NCBI RefSeq assembly: GCF_000422465.1
Contig: NZ_AULV01000013.1
Span: 186,001 to 250,000 of the forward strand
DNA: 64,000 bases
Direction of reading: 5' to 3'
Origin: Paenibacillus harenae DSM 16969
GTDB taxonomy: Bacteria; Bacillota; Bacilli; Paenibacillales; Paenibacillaceae
Below are positions 17,601 through 26,087 of the stretch, piece by piece (the stretch's first letter is position 1; each line of letters begins with the position of its first letter). The translations under genes and the position numbers were made by a program. The notes beneath the pieces are model-generated. The model worked only from the letters and a program-made list of their open reading frames with translations, was not told the DNA's origin and searched no databases.

Positions 17601-18917
17601 ATGGACATTAGAAAGCTGAGGCTCGACGAGAAAGCGCTCGGTACCTTTAGCGAAGAACGCGACGAATATGAACGGGATTACGCACGGCTGATCCAGTCCC
17701 CGGCATTTCGGCGCTTGCAGGGAAAATCGCAGGTATTCGGCGCCGGAACGGGCGATTACTATCGGACAAGGCTCACCCATTCGCTGGAGGTGTCCCAGAT
17801 TGCGCGCGAGGTCGCCCGCAGGCTTGGAAAGCAGTATGAATTTCTCTCGAAGAAGGAGCATCCCGGACTTGTGCTTGATCCGGCCGTCGTGGAGATTGCC
17901 TCACTTGCGCATGATCTCGGTCACCCGCCGTTCGGACATAAAGGCGAAGAGGTGCTGAATCATCTCCTGCTGGAAGAGCACGGCATCCCTTACGAAGGCA
18001 ACGCGCAGAACTTTCGGATTCTTATGTTTCTGGAGAAACGCGCGGGCAGCGGCAGCGGCCTCGATCTGACGGCAGCCGTGCTGCTCGCCGTTAACAAATA
18101 TCCGTTCGGCCTCGACGAGCCTGGACGTCTCAAAGGCGTGTACAACACCGAGTGGGGCGAGATCGAACAGCTGCGGCGCGCCTGGAAAATACCGATCGGC
18201 TGCTCCACGTTAGAAGCCCAGCTCATGGATCTATGCGACGACATTGCGTATTCCACGCATGATATTGAGGACGGCATCCGGGCCGGCAAAATTCAGATGA
18301 ACCGGACCTTCTTCGAAGACAGCAGGCTTATCAACCATCTCGTTCAGGAGATCGTCGACGATAAGGGCAATACCAGCGTCGGTTGGGGTAAGGTTGACAT
18401 TCCCGCCATGGTGAAGCGGGTGCTCGCCTCCTACCTCGAGCAGTGGGAAGCCTTATATGCCGGCTGCGACCACGAATCCTCCCGGACGAGACGTGAGATG
18501 AAGGCTCGCTGGGTCAGTATTTTCGCAGGCAAGGTCGGAATTATCGATGATCCTGCGCATGGCTGGAAGAAGGTAACGTTCGTAAACAACGGCCAGCAGG
18601 ATATAGATTTGCTGCGGACGATGGAAATATTGAAGAAGCTCGCGTGGGTGACGCTTATTAAGGACTTCCGCGTGCAGCGGCTCCAGATGCGGAGCGAGAT
18701 TATGATCCGGCGGCTGTGGGAAAGCTTCAAGGTGCCCGATTACGGCAGGCTGATTATCCCGCCCGATTGGATCGAAAATTACGAGCTGCACCGGAACAAA
18801 TGGAGCTGGCCGCGCTTCGTGGCCGACTACATCTCGGGCATGACCGATGCTTATGCCGAGAAAGTATATGCCGAGCTGTACGCCAGCAAGTCCGGTTCGA
18901 TTTATGAAATGGATTAA
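17601..18917 (+). CDS. dgt: dGTP triphosphohydrolase-like HD-domain protein
   Basis: 438 residues. The HD metal site is seen at His60 (RLTHSLEVSQIAR), His104-Asp105 (LAHDLGHPPFGHKGE) and a distal Asp in DLCDDIAYSTHDIEDG. PAFRRLQGKSQVFG is the dGTPase N-terminal signature. Hydrolyses dNTPs, classically dGTP, to the nucleoside and triphosphate, controlling nucleotide pools. Cytoplasmic, with hexamer formation known in the family. GGAGGAATAGC precedes the ATG. A strong terminator follows directly. Confidence 0.93.
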   Translation: MDIRKLRLDEKALGTFSEERDEYERDYARLIQSPAFRRLQGKSQVFGAGTGDYYRTRLTHSLEVSQIAREVARRLGKQYEFLSKKEHPGLVLDPAVVEIASLAHDLGHPPFGHKGEEVLNHLLLEEHGIPYEGNAQNFRILMFLEKRAGSGSGLDLTAAVLLAVNKYPFGLDEPGRLKGVYNTEWGEIEQLRRAWKIPIGCSTLEAQLMDLCDDIAYSTHDIEDGIRAGKIQMNRTFFEDSRLINHLVQEIVDDKGNTSVGWGKVDIPAMVKRVLASYLEQWEALYAGCDHESSRTRREMKARWVSIFAGKVGIIDDPAHGWKKVTFVNNGQQDIDLLRTMEILKKLAWVTLIKDFRVQRLQMRSEIMIRRLWESFKVPDYGRLIIPPDWIENYELHRNKWSWPRFVADYISGMTDAYAEKVYAELYASKSGSIYEMD

Positions 18918-18966
18918 AAAAGCTCGGAAACCGATTTATGAATGAGTCGGTTTCCGAGCTTTTTTA
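18918..18966 (+). terminator. Terminator of dgt
   Basis: A 15-bp stem AAGCTCGGAAACCGA (18920-18934) with 18947-18961, followed by TTTTTT. Confidence 0.92.
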
Positions 18967-19049
18967 GTGATAACTGCTTCGCATAGCTATCGACTCCGCT
19001 GCTAAAATCAGGTCAGACCGCCGTCCGCTGCAGCGCCCGCGCAGCCCGT

Positions 19050-20021
19050 CTAGCCCCGGGCGTTAAGATAGCTTGCCGCGCCTGCGGACAGCTCCGTGAT
19101 GTAGTCGAAGAAGCGGACCGGATCGACGTCGTACACGAGACTGACGGGGCGGCCGTCCTTCGTCTCGATCGTACGGCCTTGGCTCGGGCCGTCCTTGACG
19201 ACGCGGCTGTGTACCGTGCGCACGTGAACGAGGCCGGGGTCGCCGACAACGGCAGTGGTCAACACATCCCATAAGTAATAAGTCGAGTTTGTTTCCATAT
19301 AGACAAGCGGCGGGCATGCCGCATAACATTGTCCGACAAAATCGAGACCCTCATGTCTGCGCAGCGAAGCCCAGCGGTTTCTGACTTCCGGCGTGAGCGG
19401 CACCTTATTCGTGCTCTCCAGAGCGACCAGGAGAATCGGTATTCCGCTATCCCACACCCGAGCCGCCGCATCCGGATCCCAGAACGCGTTCCATTCCGCC
19501 GTACCGTCATGCTCCGGCTCCTGTACGTTGCCCCGCTCCTCGAACGTTCCGCCCATCCAGACAAGCTTCTCGATCTTCTCTTCCATATCCGGCGCCTCAT
19601 CTAATGCCCGCGCAAGATCCGTCAGCGGGCCGGTAAATAACAGCGTAACCTTCTCATCCGAACGCCGAAGCCGCTCGATCATATGCTGATGCGCTGGAAG
19701 ATCGGCCTCCGCGGTCATCATCGTGCCGGATTCATTAAGGATAGGCAAAGCGTCCACAAAAAACGTATGCATCCGCCATTCCGCCGGAAACGGATTGCGT
19801 CCGCGCGAATTCGATCTCGCGACCTCTACCGCTCCCGTCTTCGCAGGGTCGCCGAACCGGTCAATGATCTTCCGGCTGGCTTTCACGCCCGGCTCCAAAT
19901 ATCCGTCGGCCGGAATGACGGATACGCCGGTCAGCTCCACCTCTTTCATCTGCAGCAGCAGAAACAACGACACCAGATCGTCAACGCCCGCATCGTGATT
20001 AAAATAAAGCTTCGTTCCCAT
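19050..20021 (-). CDS. Nucleoside hydrolase (inosine/uridine-preferring family)
   Basis: 323 residues. The N-terminal NHDAGVDD (Asp10, Asp14, Asp15) is the calcium-binding cluster of the family, and LLFTGPLTDLARAL and TAEWNAFWDPDAAARV follow in the usual order. Cleaves the N-glycosidic bond of ribonucleosides for salvage. A 16-bp palindrome (20047-20062) identical at its core to the PadR-gene operators lies 26 bases upstream, overlapping the spacer of its probable promoter (TATACT on the minus strand at 20041-20046), so control by that regulator is likely. Ends 130 bases from the dgt terminator. Confidence 0.9.
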   Translation of the reverse strand: MGTKLYFNHDAGVDDLVSLFLLLQMKEVELTGVSVIPADGYLEPGVKASRKIIDRFGDPAKTGAVEVARSNSRGRNPFPAEWRMHTFFVDALPILNESGTMMTAEADLPAHQHMIERLRRSDEKVTLLFTGPLTDLARALDEAPDMEEKIEKLVWMGGTFEERGNVQEPEHDGTAEWNAFWDPDAAARVWDSGIPILLVALESTNKVPLTPEVRNRWASLRRHEGLDFVGQCYAACPPLVYMETNSTYYLWDVLTTAVVGDPGLVHVRTVHSRVVKDGPSQGRTIETKDGRPVSLVYDVDPVRFFDYITELSAGAASYLNARG

Positions 20022-20046
20022 GCAGATCCCATCCTTTCGAAGTATA

Positions 20047-20062
20047 AAACGATATATCGTTT
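20047..20062. promoter_or_regulatory. AAACGATATATCGTTT palindrome, possible PadR-type operator
   Basis: A perfect 16-bp palindrome in the divergent spacer of the nucleoside hydrolase and the DUF1540 gene. Its core ACGATATATCGT also occurs upstream of the PadR-type gene at 25423-25434. Confidence 0.6.
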
Positions 20063-20092
20063 GACCATCCTATAGCAAGGGAGGTGAATACA

Positions 20093-20248
20093 ATGGCTAA
20101 GGATGTATTGTGCGAGGTCAATTCGTGCAAGTATTGGGCTGCAGGAAACCAATGCGCCGCTTCTTCCATCTACGTCGTCAATAACCGCAGCAAGCAAGCC
20201 AGCAACTCCGAAGAAACAGATTGCAAGACGTTCGAACCAAAGATCTAA
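20093..20248 (+). CDS. DUF1540 domain protein
   Basis: A 51-residue Cys-rich protein: CEVNSCKYW, NQCAASSIYV and ETDCKTF give four cysteines in the spacing of the DUF1540 family (CxVxxCxYWxxGNxC...CxTF), probably a small metal-binding domain common in spore-formers. GGGAGGTG lies seven bases before the ATG. Divergent from the nucleoside hydrolase, sharing the palindrome between them. Function unknown. Confidence 0.88.
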   Translation: MAKDVLCEVNSCKYWAAGNQCAASSIYVVNNRSKQASNSEETDCKTFEPKI

Positions 20249-20401
20249 CGAACGTCCTCACCATTAGAAAAGCAGCGCAAGCCGCCGGGGGAAGTTTGCC
20301 GCCAGTAAACTTCCAGACATGCAGGATCCGCATTCCGCATACGCGGCAGATGCTTCCTGTACGTATTACACCGGTATGGCTTGCGCCGCTGCTATTGCTG
20401 C

Positions 20402-21331
20402 TTATTGTGTTACCGGAACGGCGTCGTAATACTCCTCAAGCGTCTCGCCGCTTTCTTCAAGCTCCGCTGCCACGTCAACGCCTACGTAGCGGATATGCCA
20501 CGGTTCATATTGATAGCCCGTAATATCTTCTTTTCCTTTTGGATAACGAATAATAAATCCGTATTCGTGCGCATGCTCCGCGAGCCATGCCGCCTCGTCC
20601 GTATCCGCGAAGCAGTCCGCCGCCGCGCATTTGCCGTCGCTGCCGGATATGTCGATCGCCAAGCCCGTCTCATGCTCGCTTGTTCCCGGATACGCGCTGT
20701 ATGTTCTGGCTTTCACAAGACCGTCTCTCTTCACGTAACGCTCGAACAAAGTTTTTTGCGTACTGTGCGAACGATAGGCGGATACGCCTGCCAGCAGAAT
20801 GTTATCCTTCTCCGCCGCTCCGAACAACTCCTCCAGAGCCGACGCCGCTTCCTTGCGCAGCTTGCGCTTCTCAATCTTCTCTGAAAATATAAACCGCACG
20901 TCCGGGTATACTAAGTCTGTCGGATTGTAATCCTCGGGCAGCTTATTCCGCTTGTTGACAAGGACTCCAATATTTGCAGGCTCCGCGATGACAGCCAGCC
21001 CGTCTTCGCCGACTTCGGCGCTGCCGCCATTCGACGGCTTGTCCGTCTGCGCCTGATCCGGCTCTTGACCGTCCGCTTCGCCGCCATTCGAAGGCTGGTC
21101 CGCATTCCCGCCTGTGTCCCCTTCGTCCGGCTCCTCGGACGGAGTCACATCTTCCGTGCCCGAACCAAGCTCACCCTGCACTTCGCCCCCGCTAACCTCC
21201 GCCTCCTCTTCCGAAGGCGCCTGCTTTGGAGGAATTATCGCCGAATCCCCTGACTTTATAAAGGTGTAGCCGATCACCATAACCGCGCATACCATAACAA
21301 AAAATAAAAGCCGTCTTCTTCTTTTTTTCAT
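20402..21331 (-). CDS. VanY/DacB-type D-alanyl-D-alanine carboxypeptidase
   Basis: 309 residues; a lone N-terminal membrane anchor (KKRRRRLLFFVMVCAVMVIGYTF), then a low-complexity acidic linker (residues 35-110, Glu/Gly/Asp-rich with the repeat KPSNGGSAEVG/QPSNGGEADG), then the M15B peptidase domain. The zinc ligands are His220 and Asp227 (SEHETGLAID) and His279, with Glu276 as base (EPWHIRYVG). Trims the terminal D-Ala of peptidoglycan stem peptides outside the membrane. Start at the ATG at 21331 with GGAGG; a GTG five codons upstream is less likely. Vancomycin-resistance function is not implied. Confidence 0.92.
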   Translation of the reverse strand: MKKRRRRLLFFVMVCAVMVIGYTFIKSGDSAIIPPKQAPSEEEAEVSGGEVQGELGSGTEDVTPSEEPDEGDTGGNADQPSNGGEADGQEPDQAQTDKPSNGGSAEVGEDGLAVIAEPANIGVLVNKRNKLPEDYNPTDLVYPDVRFIFSEKIEKRKLRKEAASALEELFGAAEKDNILLAGVSAYRSHSTQKTLFERYVKRDGLVKARTYSAYPGTSEHETGLAIDISGSDGKCAAADCFADTDEAAWLAEHAHEYGFIIRYPKGKEDITGYQYEPWHIRYVGVDVAAELEESGETLEEYYDAVPVTQ

Positions 21332-21655
21332 GAAGAACCTCCACACCTATTGTTTTTACATATATTTCATGTCATTATAATAATCTGGGCATTACGAATG
21401 AGCATGAGATTCTGTTATCCTGTTAAGGCTTTTAAAGAGCTAATTAATAGACTACTAAAACCGCCGAAATGTTTCAATCCGTCCGCAGAAGATTATGATT
21501 GGGCTGACTGGTTGCGGAGGGTCCATTTGCCTTTTGACATTCGAGAGCAATTCGGAGCATAATGATTATGACTTCAGCGTACGTATATATAACTTCAAGC
21601 GGGCTGGGCCGGCACTATAGACGGCCTGTTTTTGCTTTGAAAGGAAGGCGATTAT
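21332..21655. other. Spacer before the LTA synthase gene
   Basis: A 320-base divergent spacer. It contains a 71-codon open frame without a ribosome site (rejected) and a short hairpin GGCCG...CGGCC followed by TGTTTTT at about 21608-21633, just before the next gene's ribosome site, perhaps an attenuator or an old terminator. Confidence 0.35.
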
Positions 21656-23521
21656 ATGACATTTCTGACTCCAAAACGGCTGCTCAGCACTCGTCCCATC
21701 CTGTTCTTCTCGTTCATTATGCTGCTCAAAAGCTACTTGGCATGGATGGTCATATTCGAAGACGGGTTCTCCTGGACAACCATTTTAAAAGAAATTCCGT
21801 TCGTTCTTATCGTTTATTGTTTAATAGAATGGTTTGCTTCCAAGCGCAAGCTTCATTACTATTTAATTGCCAATCTGGTTATGACGCTCATTCTGTTCGC
21901 CGTCATTATGTATTACAAGTACTACGGCGTAATCGTGACCTATCTCGCGCTGCAGCAGGTCAATCAGGTGACCGCGGTTAAGAACAGCGTGTTCTCACTT
22001 ATGGATCCTTATTATCTGCTTATTTTCATCGATATTATTATTATGGCCGTTATTTTGTTCCGGAAGAAGAAGGCTGTGAACTGGAAAAAAGAGAACTCGA
22101 AGAAAGAGAGCAAGCGGCTCGTCGTCGCGTTGTTCAGCATTTCGGTCGCGCTCTGCTTATTTAACATTCTGCCGAACCGCGCCAGCATGAACGAAATCGT
22201 CAAAGCGGAGCAGATGGGCATTCTCAACTACGAAGCTTACATGATCTTCTCGAAGAAAGAGATCGAGTATGTCGATCCGAACCAAATTACGCAGCAAAAA
22301 ATCAACGCCGTCAAAAAGACCGAGCAGCCGGCAACGCCGCAGCTGTGGCAGAAAGCGGCCGGCAAGAACGTCATTATTTTGCAAATGGAGTCGTTCCAGA
22401 ACTTCCTTGTAAATTTGAAGATCGACGGGCAAGAGATTACGCCGAATATCAATAAACTCGTGAACGAGAACTATTACTTCAAGCACTTCTACCAGCAGGT
22501 CGGACAAGGGAATACGTCGGATGCGGAATTCGTCGTGAACACGTCGCTCTACATCCCGCCGCACGGCGCGGCTACGATGGAGTACGCGGATAAAGAGCTC
22601 CCAAGCCTGCCTAAGCTCCTGAAGTCGCAGGGCTACGATACGTCGACCTATCATACGAACGTCGTTGAATTCTGGAACCGCGGCGATCTTTATAAGTCGC
22701 TTGGCTTCGACCGTTACTATGACCAGAAATTTTTCGGTACGGAGGATACCATATTCTTCGGATCGTCCGACGAGCATCTCTATGCGAAAACCGCGGAAGA
22801 ACTTGACCGCATAAGCAAGACCGGCAAGCCGTTCTACTCCCATGTGATTTCGATGACGGCGCACCATCCGTATACGATTCCTGAGGATAAGTACAAAATG
22901 ACCCTGCCTGAGCGTTATGAAGGCACCTTCGTCGGCGATTATATCCGTTCGCAGAACTATGCCGACTACGCGCTTGGCTTGTTCATCGAGGACCTGAAGG
23001 AACGCGGAATCTGGGATAACAGCTTGATCCTGCTATACGGCGATCACCTGGGTCTGCCGATCTACTCGCTGGACCGGGACGACAAAGACTTGATGGCTGA
23101 AATTTACGGCCGCGAATACGGCTACACCGATATGATCAATATCCCGCTTGTCGTTGCTTCGACCGGGGTCACCGAGCCGAAAGTATTCGACCAGCTGGGC
23201 GGTCAAGTCGATATTATGCCGACCATCGCGAATTTGCTTGGCATCGCCCTGGACGATCATATCTACTTCGGCCAAGACTTGTTCAACCAGACTTACAACG
23301 TGCTGCCGCAGCGCTATTACCTGCCAAGCGGCTCGTTCCTTAGCAGCAAGGAGCTGTTCATGTCCGGAAGCGGCTATGAGGACGGCAAGCACTACTCCTT
23401 GGCCGGCGACGGTTTAACGGAGCAGGAAGCGACGGAGGACGAATACCAGCGTGCGCTGGAACTTCTGAAGCTGTCCGACAGCTACGTCAGCCAGCTCCCA
23501 AGCTGGAAGAAAGAGAAATAA
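21656..23521 (+). CDS. LtaS-like lipoteichoic acid synthase / sulfatase-fold membrane enzyme
   Basis: 621 residues; five N-terminal membrane helices (about 13-33, 46-62, 68-88, 118-135 and 157-173) followed by an extracellular sulfatase-fold domain. Catalytic Thr287 in GQGNTSDAEF, metal ligands Glu245 (LQMES) and Asp463-His464 (YGDHLG) are all present. Polymerises glycerol phosphate from phosphatidylglycerol onto a lipid anchor in this family. GAAAGGAAGG precedes the ATG. Paralogues (YfnI, YqgS, YvgJ types) differ in primer or polymerase role and sequence alone cannot separate them here. A strong terminator follows. Confidence 0.93.
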   Translation: MTFLTPKRLLSTRPILFFSFIMLLKSYLAWMVIFEDGFSWTTILKEIPFVLIVYCLIEWFASKRKLHYYLIANLVMTLILFAVIMYYKYYGVIVTYLALQQVNQVTAVKNSVFSLMDPYYLLIFIDIIIMAVILFRKKKAVNWKKENSKKESKRLVVALFSISVALCLFNILPNRASMNEIVKAEQMGILNYEAYMIFSKKEIEYVDPNQITQQKINAVKKTEQPATPQLWQKAAGKNVIILQMESFQNFLVNLKIDGQEITPNINKLVNENYYFKHFYQQVGQGNTSDAEFVVNTSLYIPPHGAATMEYADKELPSLPKLLKSQGYDTSTYHTNVVEFWNRGDLYKSLGFDRYYDQKFFGTEDTIFFGSSDEHLYAKTAEELDRISKTGKPFYSHVISMTAHHPYTIPEDKYKMTLPERYEGTFVGDYIRSQNYADYALGLFIEDLKERGIWDNSLILLYGDHLGLPIYSLDRDDKDLMAEIYGREYGYTDMINIPLVVASTGVTEPKVFDQLGGQVDIMPTIANLLGIALDDHIYFGQDLFNQTYNVLPQRYYLPSGSFLSSKELFMSGSGYEDGKHYSLAGDGLTEQEATEDEYQRALELLKLSDSYVSQLPSWKKEK

Positions 23522-23523
23522 GC

Positions 23524-23572
23524 AAAGGCTCACCAAGGAGCAGCAACAGCTGCTCAAGGTGAGCCTTTTTTT
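23524..23572 (+). terminator. Terminator of the LTA synthase gene
   Basis: AAGGCTCACC pairs with GGTGAGCCTT, with an inner GAGCAGC/GCTGCTC stem, followed by TTTTTTT. Confidence 0.92.
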
Positions 23573-23595
23573 CATGGATGCCGCCTAAAGCACAA

Positions 23596-24069
23596 TTAGA
23601 TGCTTTTAACCGCCTCGAGTACTTCCTTCACATGTCCCTCCACGCTGACGCTGCGCCATTCCTTCGCCAGAACGCCATTCTCGTCAATAAGGAACGTCGA
23701 ACGCTCAATGCCCATAAACTCCTTGCCCTCCCAGCTGCGAAGCTTCCATACGCCGAACAGCTCGGATACGGTATGCTCCGGGTCGGACAGCAGAAGGAAC
23801 GGCAGCTTGTGCATAGCTATGAATTGCTCATGCGAGGTCAAATCATCGGGGCTGATCCCGATAACCTCCGCGTTGTTCATGCCGAACCCGCCGTTAAAAT
23901 CACGGAAATCGCAGGATTCCGTCGTACAGCCCGGTGTCATATCCTTCGGATAAAAATAAATGATAAGCTTCTTGCCGGCATAATCCGCAAGCTGTACATC
24001 CTTGCCATTCGAAGCCGACAGCTTAAAATTCGGCACTTGGCCGCCTACATGCAGGGCATTTTGTCCCAT
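23596..24069 (-). CDS. bcp: Thiol peroxidase, Bcp/PrxQ family
   Basis: 157 residues. Peroxidatic Cys48 in YPKDMTPGCTTESCDF with resolving Cys53 five residues on, the atypical two-Cys PrxQ arrangement, thioredoxin-dependent. Reduces hydroperoxides in the cytoplasm. Start ATG at 24069, with AAAGGAGAAT on the minus strand. It lies 41 bases after the asparaginase gene on the same strand, so co-transcription is possible. No peroxide box is visible. Confidence 0.93.
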   Translation of the reverse strand: MGQNALHVGGQVPNFKLSASNGKDVQLADYAGKKLIIYFYPKDMTPGCTTESCDFRDFNGGFGMNNAEVIGISPDDLTSHEQFIAMHKLPFLLLSDPEHTVSELFGVWKLRSWEGKEFMGIERSTFLIDENGVLAKEWRSVSVEGHVKEVLEAVKSI

Positions 24070-24110
24070 TTCTCATTCTCCTTTGTGTTTCATTCTGACC
24101 GGTCGTCGAT

Positions 24111-25181
24111 TTACGCCTCGTTGCTTTCATAGAATAGAGCCGTCTCCGTTACGAAAGCCTTTGCTTTCGCATTTTCTTCATACAGCCCGTACCCCAGCAT
24201 GAGCTTCATCAGCGCCGCTTCCGCCGACAGCTTCTCAATGACGATCGCACCCGCGTCAATCAAGCGTTGAGAAGAGGAATAAAGCGCGTCCGAACGGTCT
24301 TTGATCGGGCAAATATAGAAGTCGATGCCGAGCGCCCTGCAGCCCGCAATAAATTGCGGAAGGGAATACGGACCCTCCGGGACAGCGCACGCGGTGCCGG
24401 AATGATGCAAATCATGAAGAACCGCCTTCGGTTGATGCGCCGAGAAATCATAAAACGAATAATTCAGCCCCGGATAAGGCTTTATGTATACGATGCTGTC
24501 ATCGATGGCGAGGGTATCCGGCTCCCAGCCCGGCTGTGCGAGCGGACGATTTCTCAAGTCATCCGGCTTAGGATTACGCTCATGCTCGCGCCATTGAAAC
24601 CGCCGATTGACCATCGTGCCATAAGGTACGCCGTATGGACTGCCGAATTGGTCGGTGAAGGATACCGCCTGCGTTATTCTCGTGCCCAGATAGACAAGCG
24701 GCTCGCCTTGATCATTCTCGTAAATGACGAATATGCCCGGCAAGTCTTCATCCGCAGCAAAATCAACCGCGTTCGTAAAGTTTCGCAGACCGTTGCTCCG
24801 CTCGTCGGCCAGCGGATAATTGCTCGCCGTCAATACGACCGGTATCCGCGCATCGGCGAATAAATAGCTGATCATTGCCGCGCCGTACGCCAGCGTATCC
24901 GATCCGTGAGTGATGATCACCCCTGCATATGCCGTCAAATCCACGCTTCGAATAGCTGCAGCCAGCGTCCGGTAATCGCCCGGGGTCAGATTTTCGCTTA
25001 ATAGGTTGAGGGGCTGTACCGAATGAAGCGTGACATCGCCGCGCTGCTTTCCGCTGTTGTTGTAAGCATCTATCAATGCATATGAACCCGACTCATGCAC
25101 ATCGATGCCGGCCCCCTGCTTTCTGCTGCCGATCGTTCCGCCTGTAAATATAACTAAAAGCTCTTTCACTTGTCCGCACAC
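24111..25181 (-). CDS. Type I-like L-asparaginase
   Basis: 356 residues, asparaginase/glutaminase family. The first catalytic Thr is in IFTGGTIGS (residues 11-19), and Thr91-Asp95 lie in IITHGSDTLAYG. No signal peptide, so cytoplasmic as for type I enzymes. Hydrolyses asparagine to aspartate and ammonia. The start is uncertain: a GTG at 25181 sits only two bases after AAAGG, and a second GTG four codons later is also possible. Followed by bcp. Confidence 0.9.
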   Translation of the reverse strand: MCGQVKELLVIFTGGTIGSRKQGAGIDVHESGSYALIDAYNNSGKQRGDVTLHSVQPLNLLSENLTPGDYRTLAAAIRSVDLTAYAGVIITHGSDTLAYGAAMISYLFADARIPVVLTASNYPLADERSNGLRNFTNAVDFAADEDLPGIFVIYENDQGEPLVYLGTRITQAVSFTDQFGSPYGVPYGTMVNRRFQWREHERNPKPDDLRNRPLAQPGWEPDTLAIDDSIVYIKPYPGLNYSFYDFSAHQPKAVLHDLHHSGTACAVPEGPYSLPQFIAGCRALGIDFYICPIKDRSDALYSSSQRLIDAGAIVIEKLSAEAALMKLMLGYGLYEENAKAKAFVTETALFYESNEA

Positions 25182-25324
25182 TGCCTTTCTTTCCGACTTT
25201 TGCTGCCTACCCGCTAAATGGAATACCTTTATCGTATATGTGTACCAGATGCCCGGTCAAGTACCGCCGCCCTCTCTTAACAGGTTTCCCTGCTATCGCG
25301 GGTTGATTCCGTTATTCATAACAT

Positions 25325-25339
25325 TGATAATCATTGTCA
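25325..25339. promoter_or_regulatory. Fur-box-like 7-1-7 sequence without an obvious gene
   Basis: TGATAAT-C-ATTGTCA differs at one base from the Gram-positive Fur box TGATAATnATTATCA. Its minus-strand half includes TTGACA, which could be a -35 element. No iron gene lies on either side. Confidence 0.45.
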
Positions 25340-25415
25340 ATGATATAGGGAGGGAAAGCTTTCGTCCCGAATTAACGGATTCACATATGCTGCATACACA
25401 GTGTAAAAAATTTTA

Positions 25416-25458
25416 TTGCAATACGATATATCGTTAACTTATAATTGCGATATATCGT
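25416..25458 (+). promoter_or_regulatory. Promoter of the PadR/ABC operon with two CGATATATCG operators
   Basis: TTGCAA (25416-25421), 18 bases, TATAAT (25440-25445). Palindrome 1 (ACGATATATCGT, 25423-25434) fills the promoter spacer and palindrome 2 (GCGATATATCGT, 25447-25458) covers the start-site region, with centres 24 bp apart. This is the geometry of an autorepressed promoter. Confidence 0.75.
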
Positions 25459-25484
25459 ATTCGAATAATTAGAGGTGATCGCAT

Positions 25485-26087
25485 ATGGCTACGGAACCAA
25501 CAAAGACTCAGGAAGAACAGCTGCCCCCGAGCGGAGAAGAATATACAGCGGAAGAACCGCGCGGCAGCGGGAAGCGGTATTTTGGCCGTGGTGGCGTGAA
25601 GATCGCCCTGCTCCGGCTGCTCGAGGGCGAGCCGATGCACGGCTATCAGATGATGAAGGCCTTGGAGGAGAGGTCCGGCGGGCTATACGTTCCCAGCGCA
25701 GGCTCGATCTACCCTACCCTTCAGATGCTGGAGGAACGGGGCTTCGTCACCGCGCAGGAAGAGGACGGCGGCAAGAAGGTCTATTCCATTACCGGGCAGG
25801 GCCGCTCCGCTTTAACCATTTTGCCGGACAAATCAAGAAGAGACCCGGCGTGCGAGGGCCGGCACTCTCCGGAGGCTGAAGCCTACCGGTTCGAGAAAAT
25901 CCGCCGCAAGCTCGGGCTGTCGAATGAATCCATCGATTTGCTGCGGCTCATTACCCGCGCGGAGCAAGCTGCAGCTGTCAATAAGGATCAACTGAAGCGG
26001 CTTCTGGAAGAGCAGCAGCGGCAAATTCTTGAACTGCTGGATACCGGCAATCATTCGGAAGCGGATAGCAATGAGGTGACAGTCTAA
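25485..26087 (+). CDS. PadR-family transcriptional regulator
   Basis: 200 residues. A polar N-terminal tail of 35 residues is followed by the PadR winged helix (KIALLRLLEGEPMHGYQMMKALEERSGGLYVPSAGSIYPTLQMLEERGFVTAQEEDGGKKVYSITGQG, about residues 38-105) and a C-terminal helical domain with a coiled-coil (NKDQLKRLLEEQQRQILELL) for dimerisation. AGAGGTG precedes the ATG. Its stop codon overlaps the start of the ABC exporter gene (TAATG), so it is the likely local repressor of that exporter. Two palindromes at its promoter are the probable operators. Confidence 0.92.
   Translation: MATEPTKTQEEQLPPSGEEYTAEEPRGSGKRYFGRGGVKIALLRLLEGEPMHGYQMMKALEERSGGLYVPSAGSIYPTLQMLEERGFVTAQEEDGGKKVYSITGQGRSALTILPDKSRRDPACEGRHSPEAEAYRFEKIRRKLGLSNESIDLLRLITRAEQAAAVNKDQLKRLLEEQQRQILELLDTGNHSEADSNEVTV

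Noticed and set aside
20319-20432. 36-codon Ala/Cys-rich frame after the DUF1540 gene
   Set aside because: No ribosome site and it overlaps the end of the VanY-type gene.
21350-21562. 71-codon frame before the LTA synthase gene
   Set aside because: No ribosome site at either ATG, and length is within chance for a spacer.
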